64,000 nucleotides of DNA from NCBI GenBank assembly GCA_036345935.2, contig JADWOT020000008.1, positions 10,825,554-10,889,553 of the forward strand, in the 5' to 3' direction. Under the pieces are notes generated by a model, which was not told the origin of the DNA, did no database searches, and worked only from the letters and a program-made list of their open reading frames with translations. This DNA is from Taenia hydatigena (Eukaryota > Platyhelminthes > Cestoda > Cyclophyllidea > Taeniidae). The position numbers were made by a program, and so were the translations under genes. Of this stretch, positions 62,549 to 64,000 are shown one piece after another. Each line of letters begins with the position of its first letter. Position 1 is the stretch's first letter.

Positions 62549-64000
62549 AGATCGCACATAGCTGAGAGGCGATGATAATTCGCGCTATTTTAGAAAACCT
62601 CATTGACGATCTTGATCAACAAAAAAGGTCAGAATGAAGAAAGAAGAGGATCAACTGTATATGAGAAATCGTTGACAATTTGCACTAGTTTTCGAGGCCT
62701 TGCATGAATCAGGCCACACTTTCTTAGGCGAGGTTGCAATTCACGGTTGTTTATCTTTGCAAGCCTTTCACCCATATTTTGAAGTACTTGCAGGAATTTA
62801 CTACAGAACATACTAGCCATAAGCCGTCCTCGTTGTTATGGTAAACACGTCTTACCTGCCTGAAATAGCATAACTATTACAAAGGATAACAATTTTCGCC
62901 TTAATAACAGACACCATTATTCCGACAGCACGAGGCACTAGACCTGCTATTTTAAGTTATTTGAAAGCGCAATCACATTTCTTCAGACTAAAAATGTGGA
63001 CAGAAAGTTATCGCATTCGACCTACCTATAATAACGGTAATCACGCAACGAGGATGGGATAGGCTATCCAACGGTTGATATAAACAAGGCTCTAGCTTTA
63101 TGTGCACCCAATCAGCAATTAAGTAATCTCCTACAAAAACCAGCAGTGTTGTTAATAAAAGCCAACCATATTTCGCACGCGTCGCCAGTTTTTTTTCAGA
63201 GAACCGTGGCTTTTGTGCTGTCAAAGCAAAACTACCCTGATTACACTACCTGATAACATGGAGGAAATGAAGACAAGTGCGGTTGTTTGATGGTACTACT
63301 GTTGTACTTTTGCATAAAACCAGCCACGAGAGGGTATTCACGTGGCACTTGTTGGCACACTGGTGCCGTTGCTGCCCTTACTATTGTTACTTTTAGGCTT
63401 CACTATTTTCCCATCACTGGCTCACACCCATCAGAGCACATAGTATTTGCCTATATGCTGTGTGCTGCATGGTAAAAGGCGAGGGCAACCATTCCAACCA
63501 AAGTGATACATCGCAGCCGACAAAGAATGCCAAGCATCTAGTGCAAAAGCCATTAGGATGCTTGACTTCATTAAGCGAAAATACTACTCCCTCATCATGT
63601 TAAGAAGTTAGGTTAGTAACTTACACCATCAATCAATATCTCAAGGATTGTTTAATTGGTGCAGTGCGTGATCATGACCTAGCCTATTTTTATCAGTGAA
63701 CCCACAATTATCACGCATCTCTAGACAGATCTGTACGGTCTCGTTCGATTTTCTCTGTTTTCTTTGTTTCATTGAACAAAAAACGCGATGAAAGGAGAAC
63801 CCTTCAAACAAGTTCTGTGCACTTGCCAGAAATGAAGATGTGATTAGTAATAAGGTCGTGGAATGAATATTCACTGAAGCGATGGAGAGGTGAATCATAT
63901 GAAAAAGTTGAGGGTGAGTTGAGCAATTTCTCCGAATAATTCTCACGAACAGAAGCTTAAAAACAATATTGACTTGGCATCACATAATCGATAGTGAAGG

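Larger units (their letters stand above)
60637..64000. other. Upstream intron or flank of KDM3, no exon identified
   Basis: The missing 5' part of KDM3 should contain a CRxCR-type Cys motif just before 60636, but no such frame with a suitable donor was found on the minus strand. 61.2-61.5 kb is CpG-rich with simple repeats and could be a promoter region. Nothing else is supported. Confidence 0.5.

Noticed and set aside
1..64000. tRNA, rRNA, CRISPR array, spliced-leader gene or prokaryotic operon
   Set aside because: No cloverleaf with matching acceptor stem and T-loop, no rRNA core sequence, no regularly spaced direct repeats and no spliced-leader-like donor exon was recognised. Spliced genes show the DNA is eukaryotic.

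Overview
This is a metazoan nuclear genomic window: AT-rich, mostly intergenic or intronic, with two spliced protein-coding genes that can be read exon by exon from splice sites, reading phase and family motifs. Nearly all other open frames are short chance ORFs. The two proteins are clear animal orthologues (ARHGAP19 and KDM3/JMJD1) but strongly diverged. One gene carries a run of 67-78 nt introns while the other has introns up to 2.2 kb. That combination fits a flatworm (tapeworm-like) genome, but the taxon is an inference, not something the sequence proves.

Layout. 1-33.4 kb: gene-poor DNA with no supported gene. It holds a (CA)n microsatellite, two copies of a 774-bp element in direct orientation (6690-7463 and 26381-27154), two copies of an unrelated 771-bp element in inverted orientation (22098-22868 and 30741-31511), and traces of older, degraded dispersed repeats. 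32.7-33.0 kb is a GC/CpG-rich patch. 33.58-36.16 kb (+): a complete seven-exon ARHGAP19-type Rho GTPase-activating protein gene (predicted 690 aa) with a polyadenylation signal 60 nt after the stop. 36.2-49.9 kb: no supported gene. It holds several strong hairpins and a dense cluster of a GGCCATA motif at 41.3-41.7 kb. 49.93-60.64 kb (-): the 3' eight exons of a KDM3/JMJD1-family lysine demethylase gene (746 complete codons read here), including the C-rich zinc finger, the linker and the whole JmjC domain. Its 5' exons were not identified and may lie beyond the window. 60.6-64 kb: upstream intron or flank of this gene, with a GCGA repeat and a CpG palindrome.

The two genes converge (3' ends facing) across 13.7 kb and do not share a pathway: one regulates Rho-type GTPases, the other is a nuclear chromatin protein. 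The most notable biological point is in the demethylase. The first iron-binding residue of the JmjC HxD motif is Arg instead of His, while the Asp and the distal His remain, so the protein is probably catalytically impaired or inactive. The neighbouring intron appears to use a GC-AG splice pair. The most notable structural point is the two interleaved pairs of ~770-bp repeats, each more than 99% identical, one pair forming a long inverted repeat.
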